This document shows positions 8,129 to 17,611 of a stretch of DNA of 64,000 bases, piece by piece. Below the pieces are notes generated by a model. That model did no database searches. It had not been told where the DNA came from and worked only from the letters and a program-made list of their open reading frames with translations. Source of the DNA: Mycobacterium sp. DL592 (GTDB lineage Bacteria; Actinomycetota; Actinomycetes; Mycobacteriales; Mycobacteriaceae); the NCBI RefSeq assembly GCF_011694515.1, contig NZ_CP050192.1, positions 1,555,299 to 1,619,298 of the forward strand, given 5' to 3'. Position numbers and translations under genes: made by a program. Positions within the stretch are counted from its first letter, which is position 1, and each line of letters opens with the position of its first letter.

Positions 8129-8947
8129 TTACTTGCGGATGAGGAATCCATTCGGCGCGAAGGTGAAGCCGAACTTGTTCTCCCGCTCGACGTCATGGGC
8201 GTAGTCGTCGGGAAATTCGGCTTCGTAGGCCTCGATGGCTTCATACGGTCCCGGGCCCCAGCCGGGGAGGACCGGGTGACCGTTGACGATCGAGTCCTCG
8301 ACCAATAGGTAGTCACCCGAGGACAGCAGTGGGCGAAGGAGTTTCATCTCGCCGAGGACATGGTCCTTGGTGTGGTCGCTGTCCAGGATGGCGAAGATGG
8401 GGCCGGGGTACTCGCGCTTGAGGCGCTCGATCTGCTCGGCAATTGCCGGATCCGTCGACGACGACTCGACGAACAGGATGTCCGGGTCCTTGCGTGCGGC
8501 AGGATCGAGCGGTTTGTGGGTGATGTCCACGGACAGCACCTTGAACGGCCGGCCGATCTGACGCATCACGCTGGCAAAGAAAAGTGCTGAGCCACCTTGG
8601 TTGCTACCAAACTCGATCACGAGGGAAGGTTTCAGCTCACACAGAATCTCTTGGTAGTTCCACATGTCGCTGACGGACTTCCAGGTGGTCACACCCATCC
8701 ATGAGGTATTCCGCCAGACGAACGTGTTGTAGTACCACTTGTTGTATTCCTCGGGCTCTGCGCCCGTCGGCTGATACACGAAGACCGCCAGGGCTGACCG
8801 GGCGACGCTCCGCACCGACGCCAACGTCGTTTTGAGCACGTTCGGCCGCGGACTGCTGGTCCTGTTTAGCACTGTCAACTGCGAATTCCTCCCCGGGAAG
8901 CACGGTTTCAGGCAACTGGTCGGCCTGTACGTCCTGATTCCTACCAT
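8129..8947 (-). CDS. CmcI / rhamnosyl O-methyltransferase-family protein
   Basis: Up to 272 residues. The core matches the CmcI family: NTFVWRNTSWMGVTTWKS near the front, then the SAM-binding strand and loop LVIEFGSNQGGSALFFASVM, VLSVDITHKP, FAILDSDHTKDHVLGEMKLL and LLVEDSIVNGHPV. The family holds cephalosporin 7-hydroxylase-type proteins and mycobacterial rhamnosyl O-methyltransferases that methylate sugars of phenolic glycolipids and glycopeptidolipids. Next to a membrane acyltransferase and an SGNH hydrolase, glycan or glycolipid methylation is the likely role. The start is uncertain: the ATG at 8947 has no ribosome site, and GTGs at ~8872 and ~8839 are possible. Confidence 0.8.
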   Translation of the reverse strand: MVGIRTYRPTSCLKPCFPGRNSQLTVLNRTSSPRPNVLKTTLASVRSVARSALAVFVYQPTGAEPEEYNKWYYNTFVWRNTSWMGVTTWKSVSDMWNYQEILCELKPSLVIEFGSNQGGSALFFASVMRQIGRPFKVLSVDITHKPLDPAARKDPDILFVESSSTDPAIAEQIERLKREYPGPIFAILDSDHTKDHVLGEMKLLRPLLSSGDYLLVEDSIVNGHPVLPGWGPGPYEAIEAYEAEFPDDYAHDVERENKFGFTFAPNGFLIRK

Positions 8948-9158
8948 ACGGCCATATTGTGCCCTTCATTGTTTGCCAGTTCTGTCCAAACTGGATAAAT
9001 GGCAAGCCGGGTTCGAGCCGCATTGCGGATCTCAGGTGGGGTTGGGAGTCACGCAGCCCGAGGAGTTGCGCAGCGCGCTGCCATGCCGCCTCGTAGCCCG
9101 ACATCCTCGCGGGAATCGGCCACTTGGCTTTTCGGGCGTGGCGGGGCGAGTTTCTGCG

Positions 9159-11318
9159 TCAGTAGACGCCCGCGCTTTTCAGTGATTCGTCGATCACCGG
9201 TGTTATGCGTTTCGCGTAGGGCGGCGACATGTGTGCCCAGTCGGCTTTGGTGATAATGGTGCCGACGAAGCTGGGGCAGCGTCCCTCAACGCAGAACCAC
9301 GGTCGGGAATCCACCCATGTTCCGCCGAGAGCCGCGGCGAGATCCTGTTCGGCCTCAGCCATCTGATTCCAGTCTTTCAGGACTTTGCCTATGCAGTCGG
9401 GAGGCTTATTCGCTGCCACTCCATAGCATTTGCTCATGACGATGTCGGCTGGTGGTGGAGCGAGGAATACAATTTTCTTAACGCTTCCCCGGAACGAATC
9501 AATGAACGTCCGCATCGATTTAGCCCACTCCTGGGCCGTGATGTTTCGGTCAGTTCCAGCGATCTGTTTCGCGCCGTAGGAGTGGGAGATGAACACGACG
9601 TCGGGTTTGTTTGCGTTGATGTAGTCCACCGCGCGCTTTTTGCGTGCTGGGCAGGCGTCGGCCAGTTTCTCGTCTTTCCCGGTGATGGCCACGTCAATGA
9701 AATAGCAGAAGAATTCAGCTTCGTTGTGCACCTGGAGTTGGCTACCGGTGGTGTTGGCGATGTCATGCAGCGGGCCTAGATAGGACATGGCGATGGAGTC
9801 GCCGATTAACACGGCATGAGTGTGCGCGGCAGGGTTGCCCCATGTGCAGGGCTTGTCGGATGTCGCTGCCCCGCAAGCCTTCACGTCGGCTTCAACAATG
9901 TCGCCATTGATGATGGTGTCAGCGGGTGGGGCGAACTGCGGCCACTGCTCGGCCTTCAACGCGGCGAGGATGTCACCTTGCAGCGCAGTCGCCGAAGGCC
10001 CAAGCTGATGGCCACCAGATTGGGTGAGTGGGTTGTCGTTGATCGCTAGATCTGGTGGTGCGGCCGATGGTTTCGCCGGCTGCATCACGATTGCGAGCAC
10101 TGCCACCGTCAGTAGGCCCATCGCGGCGGCCATCATCTTCTGGCTGAATCGTGTCGGGCTGTAGCGGCCCCGTCTGACATCCTTGAATGTTTGCCGGATT
10201 TTCGCTGAATCAATCCGTCGCAGAGGGTTTTCCACGCAGTGGTATGAGGTGATCGCAAGCGCGAAGCTCAGCGCCACGACCACAACCGAGTAATAGGCGC
10301 CGGGCTCCATCAGCGAACCGACGAACACGATGATCGGCCAGTGGACCAGGTACAGCGAGTACGAGATGTCACCGATGTAGGTGCTGATCGGATTGCGCAG
10401 AAAGTCCTGGTAGCGGGGTTCCCGGCCGATACCGGCGGCTATCACCAATCCCGACCCGACAACCGGGAGCAGCGCCCACGGTGCGGGGAAGCCGACGGTC
10501 GCGTCGTGCAACAAGAACAGGCTGGCGGCGATCAAAGCGAGCCCCATCCACGACAGGATCGGCTTGGCAGCGCTCGGGATCCTCGCCAACAGGCCCGTTG
10601 ATGTCGCCAGCAGTGCGCCGGCGCCAAGTTCCCAGATTCGGGCGAACGTGTCGAAGTACGCCCACGCCGGGGCTGTTGCGGTTTGGAAGATGGACCAGCC
10701 GAGAGATGCCGTCACCACCGCGGCCATGACCACGCCGGCGATGAACATCCGCTTGGAATGCGGCCACGCTTTCCGCGCTACCAACACCCCGATTGCAAAG
10801 ATGAGTGCGGGCCAGACGAAATAGAACTGTTCCTCGATCGACAGCGACCAGAAGTGGCGGATCGGGGACACGGCGACGCCCTGGCTGAAGTAGTCGGTGC
10901 CCAGAATTGCGAAGCGCCAGTTAGACATAAATATGAACGCGTAGAACGCGTCCAGCCCGACTTGTTTCGCCCGAAACGGCTGGAAGATAAACACAGCGGC
11001 CACGCAGGTTATTGCCAGGGTGACGGTCGCGGCCGGCACGATACGCCGAACCCGGTTCCAATAGAACGCGGTGAACGACACATTGCCGTCGGTCTCAGCC
11101 ATCCGCATCAGGTTGCCGGTGATCAAGAATCCGGAGATCACAAAGAACACGTCGACACCGATATAGCCGCCGTTGGGCCATCCCCAGAGATGGTCGGCAA
11201 ACACCGTCAATACCGCCACCATGCGTAGGCCCTGGATATCGAGGCGTTTGTGCGCTTGTCGGGCGCGCCGGCGATGGCGATGGGAAATCCGCTCATAGCG
11301 GTCCAGGACGGACACCAT
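9159..11318 (-). CDS. OafA/YrhL-type membrane acyltransferase fused to SGNH domain
   Basis: 719 residues. The N-terminal ~380 residues are an acyltransferase-3 domain with about 10 helices: the catalytic-His region is LTVFADHLWGWPNGGYIGVD then FFVISGFLITG, with the R-rich FYWNRVRRIVPA and HFWSLSIEEQFYFVWP blocks. A second helix-linked periplasmic part carries an SGNH esterase-like domain (AVLIGDSIAMSYLGPLHD as block I; ADWAHMSPPYA as the Asp/His block). Such fusions O-acylate cell-surface glycans or glycolipids, with the SGNH part completing transfer outside the membrane. Partner genes are the CmcI methyltransferase downstream and a secreted SGNH hydrolase upstream, all on the same strand. 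Confidence 0.9.
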   Translation of the reverse strand: MVSVLDRYERISHRHRRRARQAHKRLDIQGLRMVAVLTVFADHLWGWPNGGYIGVDVFFVISGFLITGNLMRMAETDGNVSFTAFYWNRVRRIVPAATVTLAITCVAAVFIFQPFRAKQVGLDAFYAFIFMSNWRFAILGTDYFSQGVAVSPIRHFWSLSIEEQFYFVWPALIFAIGVLVARKAWPHSKRMFIAGVVMAAVVTASLGWSIFQTATAPAWAYFDTFARIWELGAGALLATSTGLLARIPSAAKPILSWMGLALIAASLFLLHDATVGFPAPWALLPVVGSGLVIAAGIGREPRYQDFLRNPISTYIGDISYSLYLVHWPIIVFVGSLMEPGAYYSVVVVALSFALAITSYHCVENPLRRIDSAKIRQTFKDVRRGRYSPTRFSQKMMAAAMGLLTVAVLAIVMQPAKPSAAPPDLAINDNPLTQSGGHQLGPSATALQGDILAALKAEQWPQFAPPADTIINGDIVEADVKACGAATSDKPCTWGNPAAHTHAVLIGDSIAMSYLGPLHDIANTTGSQLQVHNEAEFFCYFIDVAITGKDEKLADACPARKKRAVDYINANKPDVVFISHSYGAKQIAGTDRNITAQEWAKSMRTFIDSFRGSVKKIVFLAPPPADIVMSKCYGVAANKPPDCIGKVLKDWNQMAEAEQDLAAALGGTWVDSRPWFCVEGRCPSFVGTIITKADWAHMSPPYAKRITPVIDESLKSAGVY

Positions 11319-11355
11319 AAATACCCCCTACCTTGGAAACCCGCCGCCAAAACTA

Positions 11356-12300
11356 TCAGGGCTTTGTTGAATATTCAGATTTCACGATTAAGGCGAGATG
11401 GTGTCCGATAGCCGTGTATGCAGCCTGTGTGAGGTGAGCGCCGTCCACCCGGAGTGAAGGCGGAACTTCACCGGCCGCGATCGCTCTCGTGTCGTCCGCG
11501 GTGGGGGTGATGCCCGCCGCGGTAAGCCCATCCGACCCCAGCCAGCCCTGCAGGTCCACAAACTTTCTGCCGTAGGCGGCTTTGAGCTCGGCGGTGGTCT
11601 CCGGTGTGGCGCCGACGATCAGGAATCGTTTGGGGTCGGGGACCCACTTCACCATTGCCGCGATATCCCGCACAATCGCCGCCGGCTGGGCGCTGTTGTT
11701 GGTGCCCGCCCAGATGATCTGGATGCAGTCTCGGTAGCCGTCGCTCTCGTCGCCGCTGAAGGCCGTGCCAGGGGGGACCTGGCGGTTCGTGCCAGGTGCG
11801 GTGTCCGGTGTGAAGGAGAAACTCTCGGCGCCCGCATCCAAGTCGTGGATCAGGGTGCCTGGGATATCACCGAGGGTGCCGTGCATCTTCAACTCCCCGG
11901 CCTGCTGATATTGGCTCCACCCGTCCTTCGGGCTGATGTCGACCACCTGGGAAGCGGCGGTGGTTCCCTCCGGCAGCTGGTTGCCGGCCAAAGTCACCGT
12001 TGGCTTCAGCCCGCCTTGGCGGACCGCTATCTCCGCTGATCCCTGCGACATCGCACCGAAGTTCTTCGTCTCCACCCCAAGATCCGTGCCGAGGGTTTGC
12101 AGCCACGTCGGATCGGCCTGGGTCCACTGGTCCCCGGTCTTCGTCAACGAGTAGGTCAGCGAGTCGCCCCAACCCACAACCTCACCGTGGCTGCAGGTCG
12201 CCCCCTGGGCCGGTGCTGAGCAGCACACGAGCGCGTTGCATAGCAGCGCGAGGACGGCAGCGATCCGCAGGCTGGGGTTCACGGCGGCTAGCGTAGCCAA
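11356..12300 (-). CDS. Secreted SGNH/GDSL-type hydrolase
   Basis: 314 residues with a Sec signal peptide (RIAAVLALLCNALVCCSAPAQGA). The SGNH block I is VVGWGDSLTYSLTKTGDQW, an IIWAGTNNSA stretch fits the oxyanion Asn block, and the catalytic DGAHLTQAAYTAIGHHL block lies near the C-terminus. Members are extracellular esterases or lipases acting on acylated glycans and lipids. Beside the acyltransferase-SGNH gene it may remove or edit acyl groups on the same polymer (inference). The start may instead be the GTG six codons in (VNPSLRIA), which gives a more typical signal peptide. Confidence 0.82.
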   Translation of the reverse strand: MATLAAVNPSLRIAAVLALLCNALVCCSAPAQGATCSHGEVVGWGDSLTYSLTKTGDQWTQADPTWLQTLGTDLGVETKNFGAMSQGSAEIAVRQGGLKPTVTLAGNQLPEGTTAASQVVDISPKDGWSQYQQAGELKMHGTLGDIPGTLIHDLDAGAESFSFTPDTAPGTNRQVPPGTAFSGDESDGYRDCIQIIWAGTNNSAQPAAIVRDIAAMVKWVPDPKRFLIVGATPETTAELKAAYGRKFVDLQGWLGSDGLTAAGITPTADDTRAIAAGEVPPSLRVDGAHLTQAAYTAIGHHLALIVKSEYSTKP

Positions 12301-12364
12301 CGCAACTCACCTGTACAGATCTCCGGCGGCACCACCGCACCATTGCCGATGAACACAAGATGGG

Positions 12365-12396
12365 CAAAAAGAGAGGGTGGCAAAATGCCACCCTCT
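12365..12396 (-). terminator. Intrinsic terminator after tRNA-Lys
   Basis: A perfect 11-bp stem (AGAGGGTGGCA with TGCCACCCTCT) with a 3-nt loop, followed in the minus direction by a run of five T. It lies 5 nt beyond the tRNA 3' end, so it ends the tRNA-Lys transcript. Confidence 0.9.
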
Positions 12397-12401
12397 ACCT
12401 G

Positions 12402-12474
<73 letters not shown>

Positions 12475-12641
12475 GTGAACTGCGTCGATGACTTTAACAG
12501 GCCACCCGCCGTAGTGAGAAATCCCCTCGAAGACGGCCAGATTGCCGTCGTGACGCCGCTGACCTGTGCGCTCGCCACCACTGTGCGGCTGCCCTTAGAC
12601 TGGGGATTCCCAGCATTTACACAGCTAGTGAGGTAGTCCCG

Positions 12642-13862
12642 GTGATGAGGCAGGTCGGCTCGGCAACCCGGCAACGGTCGCGAGTTCGGCTGGCGGTGCT
12701 GGCTCTCATCCCCGCTCTGCTGTTCGTCCTGAGCGCATGCGGCAGCGATCCGGCGCCGGCGCCGGTCAAGGTGATCGCCGACAAGGGCACGCCCTACGGC
12801 GACCTCCTCATCCCTCAGTTGGCGGCCTCGGTCAAGGACGGAGCTGTCGACGTCCCCGTCGACAAGCCGGTCACCATCACAGCCACCGGCGGCGTACTGG
12901 GTTCGGTGACGATGGTCAACGACGCGGGCAGCGAAGTGGCCGGCCAGCTCAGTCCGGACGGCGTGACGTGGAAGACCACCGAGCCGCTGGGCTACAACAA
13001 GAGCTACACCCTCAGCGCGCGCTCGCTCGGCCTCGGCGGCGTCACCACCGAAAAGCTCACCTTCGAGACGCAGTCGCCGGAGAACCTGACGATGCCCTAC
13101 CTGCTGCCCGGTGACGGCGAGGTCGTGGGTGTGGGTCAGCCGATCGCGGTGCGGTTCGACGAGAACATTCCCAGTCGGGTCGCCGCCGAGCGCGCGATCA
13201 AGGTGACCACCGACCCGCCCGTCGAGGGCGCGTTCTACTGGCTGAACAACCGTGAAGTACGTTGGCGCCCAGAGAATTACTGGAAGCCGGGCACCAAGAT
13301 CGACGTCGCGGTCAACACCTACGGTGTGGATCTCGGTGACGGTCTGTTCGGCCAGGAGAACCTGAAATCGCACTTCACTATCGGCGACGAGGTGATCGCG
13401 ACCGCCGACGACAACACCAAGACCCTGACGATCCGCCAGAACGGCGAGGTCATCAAGACGATGCCGATCTCGATGGGCAAGAACAGCACGCCGACCAACA
13501 ACGGCGTCTACATCATCGGTGACCACTTCTCGCACATGATCATGGACTCGTCGACCTACGGTGTTCCGTCCAACTCGCCCAACGGATATCGCACCGAGGT
13601 CGACTTCGCCACCCAGATGTCCTACAGCGGCATCTACGTGCACTCCGCGCCATGGTCGGTCGGCAGCCAGGGCTACTCCAACGTCAGCCACGGCTGCCTC
13701 AACGTCAGCCCGAGTAACGCGCAGTGGTTCTTCAACAACACCAAGCGCGGCGACATCGTCGAAGTCCGCAACACCGTCGGCTCGACGTTGCCGGGTACCG
13801 ACGGCCTCGGCGACTGGAACATCCCCTGGAAGCAGTGGAAAACCGGCAACGCCAACGCGTGA
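12642..13862 (+). CDS. ldtB: L,D-transpeptidase, LdtMt2/LppS orthologue (lipoprotein)
   Basis: 406 residues, the usual LdtMt2 length. It makes 3->3 cross-links in peptidoglycan and is the carbapenem-sensitive transpeptidase of mycobacteria. A lipoprotein signal with lipobox LSAC at residues ~29-32 is followed by an Ala/Pro linker. Two Ig-like (BIg) domains come next (~45-255), then the YkuD catalytic domain with the [10 protein letters not shown]...SHGCLNVSP motif holding the nucleophilic Cys and catalytic His, and a C-terminal cap ending [10 protein letters not shown]. The start is GTG 12642 or ATG 12645, with GAGGT at 12630-12634. Its place between the Rv2520c-like gene and orn fits Rv2518c. 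Confidence 0.95.
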   Translation: MMRQVGSATRQRSRVRLAVLALIPALLFVLSACGSDPAPAPVKVIADKGTPYGDLLIPQLAASVKDGAVDVPVDKPVTITATGGVLGSVTMVNDAGSEVAGQLSPDGVTWKTTEPLGYNKSYTLSARSLGLGGVTTEKLTFETQSPENLTMPYLLPGDGEVVGVGQPIAVRFDENIPSRVAAERAIKVTTDPPVEGAFYWLNNREVRWRPENYWKPGTKIDVAVNTYGVDLGDGLFGQENLKSHFTIGDEVIATADDNTKTLTIRQNGEVIKTMPISMGKNSTPTNNGVYIIGDHFSHMIMDSSTYGVPSNSPNGYRTEVDFATQMSYSGIYVHSAPWSVGSQGYSNVSHGCLNVSPSNAQWFFNNTKRGDIVEVRNTVGSTLPGTDGLGDWNIPWKQWKTGNANA

Positions 13863-13938
13863 CTTGCGAGACTAAGCGCTCCTCGCCCTGATGGGTGTTG
13901 CGCATCGGGGATAGTGGCGTGGTCAGGACTAAGCACAC

Positions 13939-16302
13939 TCATCGGCGGGGTTCAGCAGCACCCGCCGCGGCCTGGTTGCAGTCCTTCATCTGCCCGAAAA
14001 CATCTCGGCTCGCACCGATTTCGTCATTCCGTCTCGGCGCTGATTCACTCAACCCGATCCGATCATGCAACCTGACAAGGTGTTTGGGCGCCCACCAATT
14101 CGTCTTGCCCATCAGATGCATCAATGCCGGGACGAGGATGGTTCGGATGATTGTCGCGTCAACCAAGATAGCGAGTGTCAGCCCGACACCGAACATCCGC
14201 ATGAACGACACGTCTGCCGCGGCCAACGCGGCGAATGAAATAGACATGATGACTGCGGCCGCGGTGATGACCCGTCCGGTCCGCGCCAGCCCCAGCGCCA
14301 CACTTTCGTCGTTCGCCGCCGGCGTCTGGTCGGAGGCCAGCCAGTACTCCCGGATCCGCGAAACGAGGAATACCTCATAGTCCATCGAGATCCCGAATGC
14401 GATGCAGAACAACAAAACTGGCATCGCCGCCGACAGCGTTCCAGTGGCGGTGGTGCCGAAGCCGCCCAGATGGCCCTCTTGAAAAAACCATACGATCGCG
14501 CCGAAGGCGGCGGTCAGAGACACGACGTTGAGCAGTATCGCTTTGAGCGGTATCACCACACTGCCCGACAGCAGGAACAGCAGAACGAACGTGACTGCAC
14601 CGATGAGGCCAAGTACGAGTGGCAGCCGTGACGTGACCGCGTCGCCGTTGTCGCGATTGGTCTGGGCATCCCCGGTCAGAACCACTCTCGTCCCGCCCGG
14701 CGTCGGCACCTGGTGGAGCTGGTCGAGCTGACGGTTGGAGGCCGCCGAGTACAGCGGGGCGCTACTCGCGACGGTCAGGAACGCGCTGCCGTCGGCCACT
14801 CCGGTGGGTCCGGTTGCCGGACCGACCAAGGTTCCGCCGGCGAACGCACCTGCGGGCGCCGAGACCGACAACACGTTTGGCACTTGAGACAGCCGTGCCG
14901 CGTAATCTGCCAGTTCCTGATCGCCGACCCGCGCGGCATCGCGGATCACGACAGTCACGTTGTCCGCCACGTCCATGGCGAAGTCGTCCCGGATCCGGTC
15001 GCCGACCTGCCGCGCCGAAGCGGTCGTCGCCAGTACCCGATCGTCGGGCGAGCCCCACTTGAGCCCGAGAAACGGCGTGCCGGCCAGCACGAGAACGGCG
15101 ACGACGACAATGGTGATCGGCACCGAATGCCGAATGACCACATTGGCCGATCGAAACCAGAACGAGTCTTCGACTGCCGGATCGGGGCAGGAGCGGTCTG
15201 GGATGCGATGGCGGCCGCAGCGAACCATCGCCGGCGGGAGCGCAGTTCGTTTGCGGGAACGCCAGGTGAGCCGCCTGAGGTCCAACGCATCCAGCCGCGG
15301 CCCGAAGACGACGATCGCCGCGGGAGTCACCACGATGGCCGCGAGCGCGGCGAAGGACACCACCGCAACTCCGGCGTAGGCGAACGACTTCAGGAAGTAC
15401 ATCGGAAACAGTGCCATTGGCAGCATCGCCAGTCCGACCGTGACGGCAGAGAACACCACAGTCCGGCCACTGGTCACCATGGTGCGAACCAATGCGGTGT
15501 CACGCTCTTCGCCGGCAGCCAGCTCGTCACGGAATCGGCTCACCAGCAGGAGGGTGTAGTCGATCGCTAGAGCAAGCCCCATAGCCACGCTGAGATTCAG
15601 CGCAAAGATCGATACATCGGTGAATGAAGCAACGGCCCGCAACACGGCCATCGTTCCGACGATCGCCAGGATGCCGACCATCAACGGCACCGCCGCGCAC
15701 GGCAGACCGCCGAAGACCCAGACCAACACCAGGAAGCTCAGCGGAATGGCGATCGCCTCCATGCTGAGCAGATCATGCTCCGTTTGGCGGCTTATCTGTG
15801 CGTAGACCGCAGCGGGTCCGCCGAACCTCACCGTGACGCCATCTCGGTCCTGCGTCAGCTCCTCATCGAGAGTTTCCGCGTACCGCTGCGCCGCATTGTC
15901 GTCGCCGGTGATACCAGCGATGATCAGGCCGGTCTTGCCGTCTTTGCTGATCAGCGAACCGGCCGCGTCGGAGGACACCGTCCACGGTGAGGTCACGTCG
16001 GCCACGTGGGGGGACTGTTCCAACTTCGCCACAATGTCCGCGCCCGCGGCGCGGGCGGTGTCACTTTGGACACCGCGATCAGAGGTCACAGCGATGAGGA
16101 CCTTCATGTCGCCTTGATGGAACCTGTCGGCGAGCAGCCCGTCGGCTTCGGAGGATTCCGAGGAGGGGTCGTCGAAGCCTCCAGCGGAGAGGGCCTTTCC
16201 GACGGGAATCCCGAAGATCGCTGCGACGATGGCTAACGTCACTGCTGCCAGCAACACCCGCCGGGGAGCTGCGATCGCCAGTCGGGCAATGCGGTGCAAC
16301 AC
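13939..16302 (-). CDS. MmpL-family RND lipid transporter
   Basis: 787 residues, with the two-fold RND layout of MMPL proteins: helix 1, a periplasmic porter loop (~40-180), a five-to-six-helix block (~185-345), a cytoplasmic linker, helix 7, a second porter loop (~430-555) and a last helix block. Proton-relay-type motifs are seen in AMGLALAIDYTLLLVSRFRD and the paired CIAFGISMDYEVFLVSRIRE. Mycobacterial MmpL proteins export cell-envelope lipids. No MmpS partner or lipid-synthesis gene is adjacent, so the cargo is unknown. The start codon is GTG at 16300-16302, or TTG three bases on; both are very close to a GAGG box. Confidence 0.9.
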   Translation of the reverse strand: MLHRIARLAIAAPRRVLLAAVTLAIVAAIFGIPVGKALSAGGFDDPSSESSEADGLLADRFHQGDMKVLIAVTSDRGVQSDTARAAGADIVAKLEQSPHVADVTSPWTVSSDAAGSLISKDGKTGLIIAGITGDDNAAQRYAETLDEELTQDRDGVTVRFGGPAAVYAQISRQTEHDLLSMEAIAIPLSFLVLVWVFGGLPCAAVPLMVGILAIVGTMAVLRAVASFTDVSIFALNLSVAMGLALAIDYTLLLVSRFRDELAAGEERDTALVRTMVTSGRTVVFSAVTVGLAMLPMALFPMYFLKSFAYAGVAVVSFAALAAIVVTPAAIVVFGPRLDALDLRRLTWRSRKRTALPPAMVRCGRHRIPDRSCPDPAVEDSFWFRSANVVIRHSVPITIVVVAVLVLAGTPFLGLKWGSPDDRVLATTASARQVGDRIRDDFAMDVADNVTVVIRDAARVGDQELADYAARLSQVPNVLSVSAPAGAFAGGTLVGPATGPTGVADGSAFLTVASSAPLYSAASNRQLDQLHQVPTPGGTRVVLTGDAQTNRDNGDAVTSRLPLVLGLIGAVTFVLLFLLSGSVVIPLKAILLNVVSLTAAFGAIVWFFQEGHLGGFGTTATGTLSAAMPVLLFCIAFGISMDYEVFLVSRIREYWLASDQTPAANDESVALGLARTGRVITAAAVIMSISFAALAAADVSFMRMFGVGLTLAILVDATIIRTILVPALMHLMGKTNWWAPKHLVRLHDRIGLSESAPRRNDEIGASRDVFGQMKDCNQAAAGAAEPRR

Positions 16303-16570
16303 CTCGCAGACCCTTTCGGTTTGAACCCGGCCAACGTATCAGTACTTCGCAGTGTTCCGAGGCTTATGCGAGGCGGCGCCCCCGGCGCTCACAGGCAGCC
16401 GCGGCTGGCCCCATCGCCGCTCAAGTGCGTTCTCCCGGAAGCTATTCCGCCGCAGCGGGTGGCCCACTCCGGGCAGGAGTTGCTTGGGACATGCTGGGAA
16501 CTCCCTGTGTTCAGCGGTGGTGCGCCGCTTCCGCACGGTGCTCGCGCCTGGAGCCTGAGACACTTCGGAC

Positions 16571-17425
16571 ATGCCATTGCCTCCCGGTCAATACGTCTTG
16601 CGCAAGCTGCCGCACATCACCGCGCTGTTCTGGGCGCAGAAGATCTTGGCCACCACACTGGGGGAGACGGCCGGCGACTACTTCTCCCAGACCCTGGGGT
16701 TGGGCACCCTTCTCTCCGCTGGGCTGCTGCTCGCCATCTTTCTTGTCGCGGTGACAATTCAGTTGCGCGCCAGCCGGTTTAATCCGGCGCTGTTCTGGAT
16801 CGTGGTGGTCCTCACCAGTACGGCAGGCACCACGATCTCGGACTACATCAACTACACGTCGCACCTCGGGCAGCTCGCCGGCGTGACGATCCTCGGCAGT
16901 GGACTCGCTGTGGTGATGCTGATCTGGTGGCGCAGCGGCCAGACCCTCAACGTCGAGAACGTCGCCACCCTCACCGGTGAGGTGCTGTTCTGGATCGCCG
17001 TCGTCTTCTCCAACAGCCTCGGCACCTCCACCGGCGACTACTTGGCCGGCGGCCTGGGTGCGGGCCTGCGACCCGCCGCACTGATGCTCACCGCGGCCAT
17101 GCTGGTGCTGTTGGCCGCGCACTACTTCACCAACATCAACACCATGCTGCTGTTCTGGATCGCCTTCATCCTCACTCGGCCCTGGGGCGCCGAGGTGGGG
17201 AACATCTTGAGCAGGAGCCACGATCGCGGCGGCCTGGGCTTGGGCAACGCTGGCGCCTCCGCGATCCTCATCGCCGCGTTGGTGGTGCTGGTGGTCTACC
17301 AAATCTTCGAGATCCGGCGCCATCCCCTGGCGCCGTTGCCGTTACCGATGAACCGCCGTACCGGGCAGCCGCAGCGCCCCAACGGTGCCGTCGTCACCGT
17401 CGCGGTGGACCGCCCGACGGTGTAG
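16571..17425 (+). CDS. COG4705-type membrane protein with four internal repeats
   Basis: 284 residues and about eight membrane segments. The protein is built from four repeats of ~60 residues, each starting with an FW(A/I) segment and a (S/T)xxG..xxD(Y/I) turn: FWAQKILATTLGETAGDY, FWIVVVLTSTAGTTISDY, FWIAVVFSNSLGTSTGDY, and FWIAFILTRPWGAEVGNI, where the last has lost the Asp-Tyr. This matches an uncharacterised bacterial membrane family (COG4705/YncC-like as I remember it). Repeated intramembrane Asp/Thr suggests an ion or small-solute channel or transporter (inference). It stands alone between the MmpL gene and tRNA-His. Confidence 0.75.
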   Translation: MPLPPGQYVLRKLPHITALFWAQKILATTLGETAGDYFSQTLGLGTLLSAGLLLAIFLVAVTIQLRASRFNPALFWIVVVLTSTAGTTISDYINYTSHLGQLAGVTILGSGLAVVMLIWWRSGQTLNVENVATLTGEVLFWIAVVFSNSLGTSTGDYLAGGLGAGLRPAALMLTAAMLVLLAAHYFTNINTMLLFWIAFILTRPWGAEVGNILSRSHDRGGLGLGNAGASAILIAALVVLVVYQIFEIRRHPLAPLPLPMNRRTGQPQRPNGAVVTVAVDRPTV

Positions 17426-17468
17426 CCGCTCAGACCGATCGGCGATGCGAGGCGGTAACGCGCCCACG

Positions 17469-17502
17469 AAAAAAGTCAGGGGCCCTCGAAAGGGCCCCTG
17501 AC
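17469..17502 (-). terminator. Intrinsic terminator after tRNA-His
   Basis: A 12-bp perfect stem (GTCAGGGGCCCT with AGGGCCCCTGAC), loop CGAA, followed in the minus direction by six T. It starts 8 nt beyond the tRNA-His 3' end. It may also serve the convergent COG4705-type gene on the plus strand, though that side lacks a T-run. Confidence 0.9.
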
Positions 17503-17510
17503 CTAGTTGG

Positions 17511-17584
17511 GGTGGCTGACGGGACTCGAACCCGCGACAGCCAGGATCACAACCTGGTGCTCTACCAACTGAACTACAGCCACC
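17511..17584 (-). tRNA. tRNA-His (anticodon GTG)
   Basis: Cloverleaf with acceptor stem GTGGCTG/CAGCCAC, the extra 5' G(-1) opposite C73 that marks tRNA-His, anticodon stem CCAGG/CCTGG around loop TTGTGAT (anticodon GTG) and T-loop TTCGAGT. CCA is not encoded. It lies just downstream of orn on the same strand, as in M. tuberculosis as I recall it. Confidence 0.97.
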
Positions 17585-17611
17585 ATTGCCGGAAAACCGG
17601 CGTCGTCGATA

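Noticed and set aside
8880..9104. Minus-strand frame beginning MSGYEAAWQRAAQLLGLRDS as a gene before the CmcI-type gene
   Set aside because: Its second half lies in another frame of the CmcI-type gene, no ribosome site is clear, and I recognise no family. It may be a remnant but cannot be supported.
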